Counted from the first letter of the stretch, positions 7,251 through 13,869 are shown. The stretch: 15,702 nucleotides of DNA from JAXMBN01 sp046349875 (GCA_046349875.1 JAXMBN010000067.1:1-15702), one strand, 5' to 3'. Program-made: numbers and translations. The notes: generated by a model from the letters alone, not told the origin.

Positions 7251-7280
7251 ATCTGCTCCGTTGCCTTATGCGGAGCAGAT
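7251..7280 (+). terminator. Perfect 10-bp hairpin after the cassette
   Basis: ATCTGCTCCG (7251-7260) and CGGAGCAGAT (7271-7280) pair perfectly around a 10-base loop, 52 bases after the stop of the last cassette gene. No U-run follows, so it is not a classical intrinsic terminator. It may work as a 3' stabiliser or as a factor-assisted terminator. The stem is certain; the role is inferred from position. Confidence 0.5.
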
Positions 7281-7601
7281 TAATGCGAAAATTCGGGACT
7301 ATGGCAAACTTTATTACTCTTTCGTGGGTTGGCAGGAATGCAGATTCAGCAAGGGAACGACACCCCCTTCTATCTCGAGACCGGAATCTCGAATCATGAT
7401 GCAATAGGCTAATGCGAAACACGCGGGGGTGAGTACATCGGAGGACTCAACGAGTTGCAATCCATATCATTGAGCGTCGGCTTTTCAGACCTTGGTGACT
7501 CAACAAAATCTGTTCCAGGGCCTTCGACGTCGCGAAGATTGCGAAAGCGGCGACATCAAAGATGATTCGCCAGCCCAAAGCAAATGGGGCAGAAAATCGA
7601 G
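7281..7601. other. Non-coding stretch between cassette and tRNA, with a nested inverted repeat
   Basis: No credible ORF on either strand. CACCCCC (7361-7367) pairs with GGGGGTG (7425-7431), and within this interval TCGAGA (7375-7380) pairs with TCTCGA (7387-7392) around a six-base loop. This could be a structured RNA of about 70 bases or simply fortuitous pairing. Nothing else is recognisable. Confidence 0.35.
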
Positions 7602-7688
7602 CGGATGGAGAGGGATTCGAACCCCCGGAACCCTTGCGAGTTCGCCGGTTTTCAAAACCGGTGCCTTAAACCGCTCAGCCATCCATCC
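7602..7688 (-). tRNA. tRNA-Ser (anticodon TGA)
   Basis: Read on the minus strand, the gene begins GGATGGATGGCTGAGCGG and ends TTCGAATCCCTCTCCATCCG. The acceptor stem GGATGGA/TCCATCC pairs fully, with G as the serine-type discriminator. The anticodon arm is CCGGT-TTTGAAA-ACCGG, giving anticodon TGA (plus strand 7652-7654) and reading UCN serine codons. The T-loop TTCGAAT is canonical, and the long variable arm (about 7624-7640) is the class II feature expected of tRNA-Ser. At 87 bases the length fits. CCA is not encoded. The 3' end faces the peptidase cassette. Confidence 0.95.
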
Positions 7689-7721
7689 GTCGAGCAAATC
7701 AAGGTTCGTGTAGAGCTCCCT

Positions 7722-7750
7722 AGTATAACGATCTCGTACTTCGAGAGAAA
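7722..7750 (-). promoter_or_regulatory. Probable tRNA-Ser promoter
   Basis: On the minus strand TATACT (7727-7722) is one mismatch from the -10 consensus and would start transcription about 27 bases before the tRNA. The hexamer at the -35 position (TTTCTC, 7750-7745, 17-base spacing) matches poorly. The call rests mainly on the -10 and its position. Confidence 0.35.
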
Positions 7751-7772
7751 GTCTTGTTTGAAACTCCACTTG

Positions 7773-7786
7773 GGCTCGTACGAGCC
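7773..7786. repeat. Perfect 14-bp palindrome
   Basis: GGCTCGTACGAGCC is a perfect palindrome lying alone in the non-coding DNA upstream of the tRNA gene. A dyad of this kind can be a dimeric regulator site. The central part leaves little room for a hairpin loop (five-base stem, four-base loop). Confidence 0.3.
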
Positions 7787-7926
7787 TTCAGAAATGGCGA
7801 AAAATAGGCCCGACCGCGATCCTCTGCAAAGAAATTCGGGTGTGGCCCCCAATCACTCAGGTGAATCGGTGGTTTCGGGCTGCGGAATAACGTTGGTTGC
7901 AGTCGAGGATCGTTGGGATGTATTTT

Positions 7927-8024
7927 GCGATTGGGACAATCGCACGACGTAGTCCTCACGACACTTCACAAAAAGAAGTTCTAGCGACGATTCGGAAATA
8001 CGGTTCAACGATTGGGACAATCGC
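7927..8024. repeat. Two copies of a palindromic 16-mer (CGATTGGGACAATCGC)
   Basis: The 16-mer occurs at 7928-7943 and again at 8009-8024. Each copy folds as a hairpin (CGATT/AATCG around GGGAC; the first copy extends to a 6-bp stem, GCGATT/AATCGC). Similarity continues on the right as a degenerate ACG(C)TAGTC. The second copy sits just past the stop codon of the minus-strand blaR1-like gene and is enclosed by CTAGCG (7981-7986) and CGCTAG (8029-8034). This resembles REP-type intergenic elements or tandem 3' hairpins for that operon. Confidence 0.6.
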
Positions 8025-8030
8025 TCTACG

Positions 8031-10046
8031 CTAGTCGAGCACTCTTGGTGTGATGCTGATGAGAAGTATTTGACGGTTCACTTGGTTTGGTTTTCCGTCG
8101 CGTTGCACATAGGGGATGGCCAAGATGAGAGAGCGACCTGAAGCAAGTTTGGCTGAAGCTTGAGTCTTGAATTGCCAAACGTCGGGAACTTGAATCGTTG
8201 CATTTGGGTTCTTCACATCGCCCGTTTCAATCGGCAAACTCGCCGTCGATACTCCCAGCAATTGCGATGCTTCCAATTCAAATTGCAACTGGATGTCGCC
8301 ATCGTCACTTAAGGTTGGACAAAGTGTCGTCTTGATCCCACTTGGAATGAGCGAAACGACCGGTTGCAGCTTTCCGTCGGAGGATTCGCTGTAGCTCGAA
8401 ATGATCGGGGATTGCTGCTGATCGCTAATCGTTGTCGATTGCCCTGCCCATCCCGTCACCTTGGGTGCTTGCAAGATGTTAGTTCGAACGTCCGATTGGA
8501 GTTTCGTGACCAAGTCTTTCATTTGCCCTTCGGATGCTTCGGCGATCAATGGTACACTCGTCCCCAAAGGCAATGCCTGGTTCTTGGTGAGGTTCTTCCA
8601 TTTAAAGCCTGTTGCCTGTTGAACATCCGTGGTCATGAATCGGACTTCGGTAGAGATCTGACGCGGCCCATGTTGCTTCCAGGTTTCGAGCATCTTGGCG
8701 ATGGCTTCATGTTCGGTATGCGTGAGTTGCGCAATGACAACCGTACCTTCCATAACGATTCGCTGGTCTGGATAGAGGAATTGAAGAAGCGTATCGATGG
8801 GACCTACGTCCTTCCATAAGGATGCGTGCTTTCCCTTGGACTGCTCGATGAGTTCGCTTATCTCGTACACGCGCAGGATTTTGGGCTCATCGTTCTTGAC
8901 AGAAGTAGCGAAAAGCGTATTGGCATTGGGAAGAGTGGGTATGGGATCGGGCGATTCGCTCTGCGACTGCGCCACTCGATAATCCATGAGCCCCATGATG
9001 GCCAACACAACCAACATCGCTTGAAGGAATCGGACACGCATAGAACCTTGGAAGTTGGGCTGCACGAGGAAGCGAAGTCGTTGCTTCAACTGTCTTGCCT
9101 GGGAAAATGGAAGAAGTCCTAACGCTGGAAGAGCTCGAGTCGGTTCGCCTTGTTGCGAGATACGAAGTAGCAACTCGGCATAACGTTTGGTTTGTTGAGT
9201 CGTTAAACCTCGTACCGCTATCTGGTCCGCTGCTTGTTCCATGGAAGCGCGTACCTGAGCCGACACGAATGCTGCAGCGGGATGAAACCAATGAAATGCT
9301 TGTGCAAGCGTGGTGACGTTTAAGAGCCAAGCATCCTGTCGATGGATATGAGCTAGTTCATGTCGCATGATCCAGCGAGATTCCTCTTCGGTCCATTCGC
9401 AATCCTGCTCTGCGGGCCAGCAAATGGTGGTTCGCCGCAAACCAAACACTGCCGGAGAATGCAAGGAAGCGATTCGTCGGAGGGATGGAATCGAGCGTCT
9501 TCCCATCGCTTGGCACTCTTCCGCAAGGATCTTCGCCAGAGGTCCGTCATTTACTAGTGGCGATCGAGCCAACTCGGAAGCGAATCGTCGATAGGCTCTT
9601 AAAGGTCGAATGGCGAAGACCGCGGTACCGGCTAGCGCCACCCATCCCAGGAGACTCCATAAGAAGTTCGATGAAAATGCGACTACCGATTCGCTTGGCG
9701 GCGGTTCGGGAAATGCCTGTTGACTGTTGGATGTCCAGAGAAGAGTGTTTTCTTGCGGTTGCGAGGCGATGAGTAAGTCAGACGCTGAGGTTGCTGATAC
9801 CTGCGTCCAATTTCCAATCGGAAGATTTAGGTCCCATGGTGACTCCACTGAAAACGGGAGCAACATGCGAACGATCACGATCATCCATAGAAGTACCAAG
9901 ACAGTCGGCGCGATAGATCGTCGAAACATCTTGCAAACGACATAGGCTAACAGGAGCATGGGGAGCGATTTGAGGAGAGCCAACAAGACGCTGGTGATCC
10001 ACACGGAGGAAACGGTTTCTAAACTATTTGCGAAGAATCCATTCAT
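8031..10046 (-). CDS. BlaR1-like M56 membrane metallopeptidase with a secretin-like C-terminal part
   Basis: A 671-aa protein. Transmembrane segments lie near residues 15-38, 46-66, 126-147 and 341-356. The zinc site HELAH (229-233) sits in WIMRHELAHIHRQDAW, and Glu270 (SMEQAADQIAV) is the probable third ligand, as in M56/BlaR1 sensors that cleave the partner repressor. The usual C-terminal penicillin-binding domain is missing. Instead, residues about 385-671 resemble secretin parts: an N-domain-like block (ILRVYEISELIEQ, VVIAQLTHTEHEAIAKMLE) and a beta-domain-like block (NILQAPKVTGWAGQ, GIKTTLCPTLSDDGDIQLQF, LASGRSLILAIPYV, ending ILLISITPRVL). This part should lie outside the membrane and may be a sensor. 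ATG 10046 overlaps the blaI stop by four bases (ATGA), so the two are translationally coupled. The peptidase call is strong; the ligand is unknown. Confidence 0.85.
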   Translation of the reverse strand: MNGFFANSLETVSSVWITSVLLALLKSLPMLLLAYVVCKMFRRSIAPTVLVLLWMIVIVRMLLPFSVESPWDLNLPIGNWTQVSATSASDLLIASQPQENTLLWTSNSQQAFPEPPPSESVVAFSSNFLWSLLGWVALAGTAVFAIRPLRAYRRFASELARSPLVNDGPLAKILAEECQAMGRRSIPSLRRIASLHSPAVFGLRRTTICWPAEQDCEWTEEESRWIMRHELAHIHRQDAWLLNVTTLAQAFHWFHPAAAFVSAQVRASMEQAADQIAVRGLTTQQTKRYAELLLRISQQGEPTRALPALGLLPFSQARQLKQRLRFLVQPNFQGSMRVRFLQAMLVVLAIMGLMDYRVAQSQSESPDPIPTLPNANTLFATSVKNDEPKILRVYEISELIEQSKGKHASLWKDVGPIDTLLQFLYPDQRIVMEGTVVIAQLTHTEHEAIAKMLETWKQHGPRQISTEVRFMTTDVQQATGFKWKNLTKNQALPLGTSVPLIAEASEGQMKDLVTKLQSDVRTNILQAPKVTGWAGQSTTISDQQQSPIISSYSESSDGKLQPVVSLIPSGIKTTLCPTLSDDGDIQLQFELEASQLLGVSTASLPIETGDVKNPNATIQVPDVWQFKTQASAKLASGRSLILAIPYVQRDGKPNQVNRQILLISITPRVLD

Positions 10047-10426
10047 GATCGATCTCCTTCTTTGTCATCGGAATGAGCTTCCAATAGCGAACGTAGCTCA
10101 GCAAGATCTTGGGGGGAGAGTTTGGCCATTTTGGCAAACTGAATCAGGGCGGGAACGGCATCTCCATTGAAGACGCGATCCAAGAACGAACGCGAGGCTT
10201 GCCGAATGCAGGCATCGCGCCGAACGGCGGGTTGGTAGAGATATTTCTTGCCGACCTGCTGGGTGGCCAGAGCTCCTTTGCGGACCAAGCGATGGAGCAT
10301 GGTCTTCACCGTGGCCGCCGACCATCCGTTGGCTTCCGCGAGCTGTTCGATCACTTCGGACGCCTCGATGGGCGAGGCATCCCAAATGAGATTCATGATG
10401 ATCCATTCCGCGTCCGAGATTTGCAT
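10043..10426 (-). CDS. blaI: BlaI/MecI-family repressor
   Basis: A 127-aa winged-helix repressor. MQISDAEWIIMNLIWDASPI, the recognition region NGWSAATVKTMLHRLVRKGA, and wing VGKKYLYQPAV match BlaI/MecI/CopY proteins. The C-terminal helices (FLDRVFNGDAVPALIQFAKM and following) form the dimer part. The frame is open further upstream, but ATG 10426 is chosen because family homology starts there and AAGGAG precedes it by six bases. Members of this family repress their own operon and are cleaved when the cognate M56 peptidase is activated. The gene runs into the blaR1-like gene with an ATGA overlap, and a TACA-N2-TGTA operator lies in its promoter. No beta-lactamase is nearby, so targets beyond autoregulation are open. 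The divergent gntR operon is a candidate. Confidence 0.9.
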   Translation of the reverse strand: MQISDAEWIIMNLIWDASPIEASEVIEQLAEANGWSAATVKTMLHRLVRKGALATQQVGKKYLYQPAVRRDACIRQASRSFLDRVFNGDAVPALIQFAKMAKLSPQDLAELRSLLEAHSDDKEGDRS

Positions 10427-10458
10427 GGTCGACTCCTTGGCGACGTGGTGATAAACAA

Positions 10459-10488
10459 AGATTACATTTGTAAACGATACGATGTCAA
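10459..10488 (-). promoter_or_regulatory. blaI-blaR1 promoter
   Basis: On the minus strand a perfect TTGACA (10488-10483) is followed after 18 bases by TAATCT (10464-10459). The spacer contains the BlaI-type operator, which touches the -10 box. The -10 is a weak match, but the exact -35 and the operator position support the assignment. Confidence 0.55.
10462..10473. promoter_or_regulatory. BlaI/MecI-type operator
   Basis: TTACATTTGTAA is a near-perfect dyad containing the TACA-N2-TGTA core known for BlaI/MecI family operators. It lies 36 bases before the blaI start and inside its promoter, so binding would block transcription. This indicates autorepression. Confidence 0.65.
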
Positions 10489-10566
10489 GAGGAGTGTTTC
10501 TGCCAATCGTCTGCCTGCTCAATCTGCTTCTTTCAAGAAAATGGATTCCTCTGCCAAGATTGCGTC

Positions 10567-10596
10567 TTGAGTCTCGAATGCTATGGTGTGTATACT
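10567..10596 (+). promoter_or_regulatory. Promoter of the gntR-ABC operon
   Basis: TTGAGT (10567-10572), an 18-base spacer and TATACT (10591-10596) make a good sigma70-type promoter. Transcription should start about seven bases after the -10, which is at or very near ATG 10603. The mRNA would then be leaderless, consistent with the absence of a Shine-Dalgarno. Confidence 0.55.
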
Positions 10597-10603
10597 GTGT
10601 ATA
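10587..10603 (+). promoter_or_regulatory. Probable GntR operator: tandem TGTGTATA
   Basis: TGTGTATA occurs at 10587-10594 and 10596-10603, nine bases apart, covering the -10 box and the predicted transcription start. Bound repressor would block the promoter. It is most likely the autoregulatory site of the adjacent GntR protein. The repeat is visible; the protein-site link is inferred. Confidence 0.45.
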
Positions 10604-10998
10604 TGAGCATGCACAGTTGGATTACGGTTTCCCTTCAAGATCCACGGCCGCTTTATCTGCAAGTTGTTGAGCAGATCAAGCGGCGGGTGGCCGTAGGGGA
10701 TTTGCCATCAGGTTCCGAGCTGCCATCGATTCGCGAACTTGCGGCCAGCTTGAAAGTGAGTGTGATCACGATCAAGCGAGCTTACTTGGAGCTTGAGCAT
10801 GAAGGAGTCATTGCGACGCGACAGGGCAAAGGGTCGGTTGTTGCCGAGCATCCAGGATTGCAGTCCACCGTTCAAGAGAACGAGCTGCGCGAGCATCTCC
10901 AGCAAGCAGCACAGCTTGGCCTTTTGATGGGGATCTCCAAAACCGAAATGCAAAAGCGCTTGGCAGAAGAGTTTGAAAAGATGCAGAGGAGAAAATAA
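10603..10998 (+). CDS. YtrA-type GntR family transcriptional repressor
   Basis: A 131-aa regulator. The GntR winged helix occupies residues about 9-75: PLYLQVVEQIKRRVAVGDLP, SGSELPSIRELAASLKVSVI, TIKRAYLELEHEGVIATRQG, KGSVV. The remaining 50 or so residues are a short helical tail (LREHLQQAAQLGLLMGI, KRLAEEFEKMQRRK) instead of a large ligand domain, the hallmark of the YtrA subfamily, which typically represses an adjacent ABC transporter operon. The frame extends upstream to 10567 across the promoter. ATG 10603 (or 10609) is preferred because the predicted transcription start falls there. An ABC ATPase gene starts immediately after the stop codon. Some YtrA proteins respond to cell-wall antibiotics, but the inducer here is unknown. 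Confidence 0.88.
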   Translation: MSMHSWITVSLQDPRPLYLQVVEQIKRRVAVGDLPSGSELPSIRELAASLKVSVITIKRAYLELEHEGVIATRQGKGSVVAEHPGLQSTVQENELREHLQQAAQLGLLMGISKTEMQKRLAEEFEKMQRRK

Positions 10999-11922
10999 GT
11001 GACCGCAACGGAGACCCGCACTCTTGGCCATGCGTTTGCAGCCAAGCTCGAAGGTGTGACCAAAAGCTATCCCGATTTTCAGTTGTTGCCCATCGACTTG
11101 GAGCTTGAGCAGGGAGCGGTAATGGGATTGATCGGTCCCAATGGGGCTGGCAAGTCGACCATCATGCGCATTTTGATGGGGCTCCTTCGGCCAGATCAAG
11201 GGAATGTAACCGTTCTCGGTCAGCCGATATCGTCACATCAAGCCAAAGCCAAGTTGGAGATCGGATATTTTGCCGATGATATTCGACTGTATAAGCCTGA
11301 ATCGATCGGATGGCATATGCAGTTTGTTCGATCGATGTATCCGACCTGGGACGATGCCTATGCACAGGAGTTGCTTCATCGATTCGGACTCGTCGAACGT
11401 CAAGCGATTCGGAGTTTATCGCAGGGAACGCGTGTCAAGGCGACGTTGCTCCTGATCCTGGCGAGGCGTCCCAAGCTTTTGATCCTCGATGAACCGACGA
11501 ATGGGCTCGACCCCGTTGCCAAGCATGAAATTCTTACCGAATTGATGCGGGTCGTTGAGGACGAAGGACGAACGATTCTCTATTCGTCGCACAATACGCA
11601 AGATGTCGAAATGATTAGCGACTCGATTACCTTTATTGATCGCGGCCGAGTCATCGCGACAGATAATCGCGATGCATTCTTGGATCGATGGCGTCGAATC
11701 AAACTTCGCGTATCAGAAACTTGGAAGTTTCCAGAATTAGAAGGTGGGCGAATCGATACAGCATTCAGGAACATGCGCATCGTATCCTGTGATCGTTTCA
11801 ACGAATCGATGATCGGTGCATTGAAAGATTCGGGCGCTGAGATCGAAGCGGTCGAGCCCATGAACTTAGAAGAGATCTTTGTGAGCACCGTCATGCGGGG
11901 ACGCGAGGAGAAAGCATCATGA
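10999..11922 (+). CDS. ABC transporter ATP-binding protein
   Basis: A 307-aa ATPase starting with GTG directly after the gntR stop, with GAGGAG seven bases upstream. Walker A is GPNGAGKS (46-53), the signature is LSQGT (140-144), Walker B is LLILDEP (160-166), the D-loop is GLDP (169-172), and the switch His198 is in YSSHNTQDVE. The Q-loop glutamine is not evident: the segment reads IGYFADDIRLY, a variation seen in YtrB-like exporters. Residues about 225-307 form a C-terminal extension common in BcrA/YtrB-type subunits. It should pair with the membrane protein encoded next, whose ATG overlaps its stop (ATGA at 11919-11922). The gene order repressor-ATPase-permease is that of ytr-type efflux or cell-envelope stress operons; the substrate is not predictable. 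Confidence 0.92.
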   Translation: MTATETRTLGHAFAAKLEGVTKSYPDFQLLPIDLELEQGAVMGLIGPNGAGKSTIMRILMGLLRPDQGNVTVLGQPISSHQAKAKLEIGYFADDIRLYKPESIGWHMQFVRSMYPTWDDAYAQELLHRFGLVERQAIRSLSQGTRVKATLLLILARRPKLLILDEPTNGLDPVAKHEILTELMRVVEDEGRTILYSSHNTQDVEMISDSITFIDRGRVIATDNRDAFLDRWRRIKLRVSETWKFPELEGGRIDTAFRNMRIVSCDRFNESMIGALKDSGAEIEAVEPMNLEEIFVSTVMRGREEKAS

Positions 11923-12593
11923 ATATAGCTGCCGTTCGCATATTATTTTTGAAAGATTTGTTTCTATCACGTCGCCAGTTGTTCGGCTATTTCGCAGGCG
12001 GATTGATGAGTTCGATGGTGGCATGTGTTCCCAATCCAACCATTGGATTCATCGGGTTCATTTTGACGATCACCGTAGCGATCTCAGCCGGTATCCATCT
12101 CATCGGAACCCTGCTGTTGTCCGAATCGACGGATCAAACGCGGGCTTTCGTTTTTAGTTTGCCGATCAGCTTGTTGGACTATTCAGTGGGGAAGATGTCG
12201 GTCATTCTAACGACCTACCTTCTTCCATGGTCTGCCATGTTCGCCATCACTACCATCGCAGCGTTTGCTTTACCTTGGGAGAAGAATGGAGCAGTTGTGG
12301 TGCTGCCAGGCATTTTCTTGTTTCTATTGTGTGGCTTTACCATCCAACTAGCGACGGCTGTACTCTCGGGATCGATCGGTTGCACGATTGGAGTCATGGT
12401 TGGTTGCAATGTTGCATTAAACGTTTTTCTGATGAAGTTCCTGACGCATCCAGAGATCATAGAAGTCCGGAAGAGTGACGTCTTGACGTGGCCCGCTATT
12501 GCGGTGCAAACGCACTGGATCGAATGCACGCTCATCGTTGTATCGCTAACGGTGGCCTTTATCATGCAGACTCGAAAGCGAGACTTGGTGTAA
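11919..12593 (+). CDS. ABC-2-type membrane permease subunit
   Basis: A 224-aa integral membrane protein with about six hydrophobic segments (near residues 22-38, 42-66, 88-112, 122-140, 145-165 and 202-218), a basic start (FLKDLFLSRRQ) and a basic end (MQTRKRDLV). RAFVFSLPISLLDYSVGKM between segments two and three matches the conserved FxxSLPIS motif of ABC-2-type permeases that pair with YtrB/BcrA ATPases. Start ATG overlaps the ATPase stop by four bases, and its own TAA overlaps the next ATG (TAATG), so expression is coupled on both sides. Sequence is too divergent to suggest a substrate. Confidence 0.85.
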   Translation: MNIAAVRILFLKDLFLSRRQLFGYFAGGLMSSMVACVPNPTIGFIGFILTITVAISAGIHLIGTLLLSESTDQTRAFVFSLPISLLDYSVGKMSVILTTYLLPWSAMFAITTIAAFALPWEKNGAVVVLPGIFLFLLCGFTIQLATAVLSGSIGCTIGVMVGCNVALNVFLMKFLTHPEIIEVRKSDVLTWPAIAVQTHWIECTLIVVSLTVAFIMQTRKRDLV

Positions 12594-13774
12594 TGGCCAA
12601 CGCTGATCCCTACGAAGCTCGATCACACGTAGTCATTCCAACCACGGAGCCTCCATCTCCTTCTCGAATGGCGTACTTGGACAATTTACGTGCCATCGCC
12701 ATGCTGCTCGGTGTCTATCTACATGCAGCCTTAGCGTACGCTGCGCCAGCGAATTCGGTTTGGTTGGCGACCGATGGAGGTTCGAGCCGGATGATCGATT
12801 TTTCGATTTGGTGGATTCATTTGTTTCGCATGAGTTTATTCTTTGCGATCGCAGGCTATTTAGGAAAGATGGTCTTTGCGCGAAAAGGGGTGAAGCAATT
12901 TATCGTAGGTCGATTGGTTCGAATCGTTCTCCCCTTCGCTGTGTTCTATCCTCTTTTGTTAGGTGCGATGACGGCCGTATTCGTCTTTGCGCTGACGTAT
13001 CTGGAGAGTCCACAAGGATTGATGGGCATGATTGCTGAGGCTTATGAAAAGGGGGCCACGGAAGGAAGCTTGGCAACCGAAGAGGCTCAGAAGCCGGGGA
13101 CGATGCATCTTTGGTTTCTTTACTACTTGGCTTACTTTACCGGGCTGGGAATCGTTGGGTCGCTGATTTGCCATTCCAAGAATCGTTCGATCCTCAGACC
13201 ACTACGAACTGCGAAGCGCTTCCTCGAGAAGATGAGGGAATGGGGCTGGCACCATGGGATCGCACTCTGTATTCCAGTTTTATGGGTACCGGCCGTCATG
13301 GCGGCAGGCATGCCGTTGCCAGCACCCGAATCATGGGTTCCAACTTGGTGGCCCTTCGTATTTTATGGATCGTTTTACCTGGGTGGCTGGATACTTTTTG
13401 GGAACGAAGAGATTCTCGAGCCCTACCGAAAAGGGTTTCTTGCTCTTTTGGGCTTCGGGCTGATCCTGTTGGTTCCCTACTATGTTTGGATGCCGAATCT
13501 CGACCTATCTGAGCTTGATTCTTTGCAGAAGGTTCGATGGGATTGGCAGAGCGCGATGGTTGCATTGATGACGGCCTATCTGTCGCTTGCCTGGACCCTT
13601 TTTGGCGTGGCTTTTGGGGGAACGTTTTTTGAATGTGCCAAGTCGCGGGCTTCGCTTTATCGCCGATGCATCTTACTGGCTCCTTATTTGATTCATCTTC
13701 CCATCGTCATCTTCCTGCAAACGCTTCGATACCAGCGGAGTGGCCAGTGGCCGTCAAGTTGCCGTTGGTTTTGA
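12593..13774 (+). CDS. Acyltransferase-3 family membrane protein, 3' end frameshifted
   Basis: ATG 12593 overlaps the permease stop. The product opens with the AT3 signature YLDNLRAIAMLLGVYLHAAL, containing the R-X10-H motif (Arg33, His44). It continues with about ten hydrophobic segments, including FRMSLFFAIAGYLGKMVF, HLWFLYYLAYFTG and WWPFVFYGSFYLGGWILF. This is the OpgC/MdoC-like layout of enzymes that move acyl groups onto extracytoplasmic glycans or lipids. The present frame ends at 13774 with a scrambled tail, while the expected C-terminal pieces appear in other frames: FLNVPSRGLRFIADASYWL, YLIHLPIVIFLQTL, IPAEWPVAVKLPLVL. Three indels (one extra base in the six-T run 13625-13630, two extra near 13680, one missing near 13729) explain this. 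Corrected, the gene ends at 13869 and gives 424 aa. The acceptor is unknown. Confidence 0.8.
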   Translation: MANADPYEARSHVVIPTTEPPSPSRMAYLDNLRAIAMLLGVYLHAALAYAAPANSVWLATDGGSSRMIDFSIWWIHLFRMSLFFAIAGYLGKMVFARKGVKQFIVGRLVRIVLPFAVFYPLLLGAMTAVFVFALTYLESPQGLMGMIAEAYEKGATEGSLATEEAQKPGTMHLWFLYYLAYFTGLGIVGSLICHSKNRSILRPLRTAKRFLEKMREWGWHHGIALCIPVLWVPAVMAAGMPLPAPESWVPTWWPFVFYGSFYLGGWILFGNEEILEPYRKGFLALLGFGLILLVPYYVWMPNLDLSELDSLQKVRWDWQSAMVALMTAYLSLAWTLFGVAFGGTFFECAKSRASLYRRCILLAPYLIHLPIVIFLQTLRYQRSGQWPSSCRWF

Positions 13775-13869
13775 TCGGGACTCTCTTGCCAGGATTGGCA
13801 TCGTATCTGGTATTCGTTCGCTACACACCCATTGGTTGGATGCTGCATGGAAAGAGATCGTTTCCGTGA
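13625..13869 (+). pseudogene. Displaced C-terminal coding segments of the acyltransferase
   Basis: Three successive frames carry the family's normal C-terminus: frame 3 from the T-run to about 13680 (SRGLRFIADASYWL), frame 2 to about 13728 (YLIHLPIVIFLQTLR), then frame 1 to TGA 13867-13869 (WPVAVKLPLVLIGTLLPGLA, VRYTPIGWMLHGKRSFP). The pieces join into one sequence with the expected SYWLYLIHLP motif and final transmembrane helix. Either the gene is recently broken or the sequence contains errors. Confidence 0.65.

Larger units (their letters stand above)
7689..8030. other. Non-coding stretch between tRNA-Ser and the blaR1-like gene
   Basis: No convincing gene is seen in these 342 bases. They hold the tRNA promoter, a 14-bp palindrome, and two copies of a palindromic 16-mer, described separately. 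A short ACTTC/GAAGT stem around an A-rich loop (about 7965-7981) is also present. Confidence 0.45.

Noticed and set aside
7602..7688. tRNA-Ser as an attachment site for a mobile island carrying the peptidase cassette
   Set aside because: The tRNA 3' end does face the cassette, but I found no second copy of the tRNA 3' sequence in the window and no integrase or other mobility gene.
10427..10522. Longer start for the blaI gene
   Set aside because: The extra residues would be encoded by the promoter and operator region, while ATG 10426 has AAGGAG at the right distance and matches where the family begins.
12488..12592. N-terminal extension of the acyltransferase frame upstream to 12488
   Set aside because: The extension overlaps the permease coding region and has no family similarity. 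ATG 12593 overlaps the permease stop, and the AT3 signature begins shortly after.
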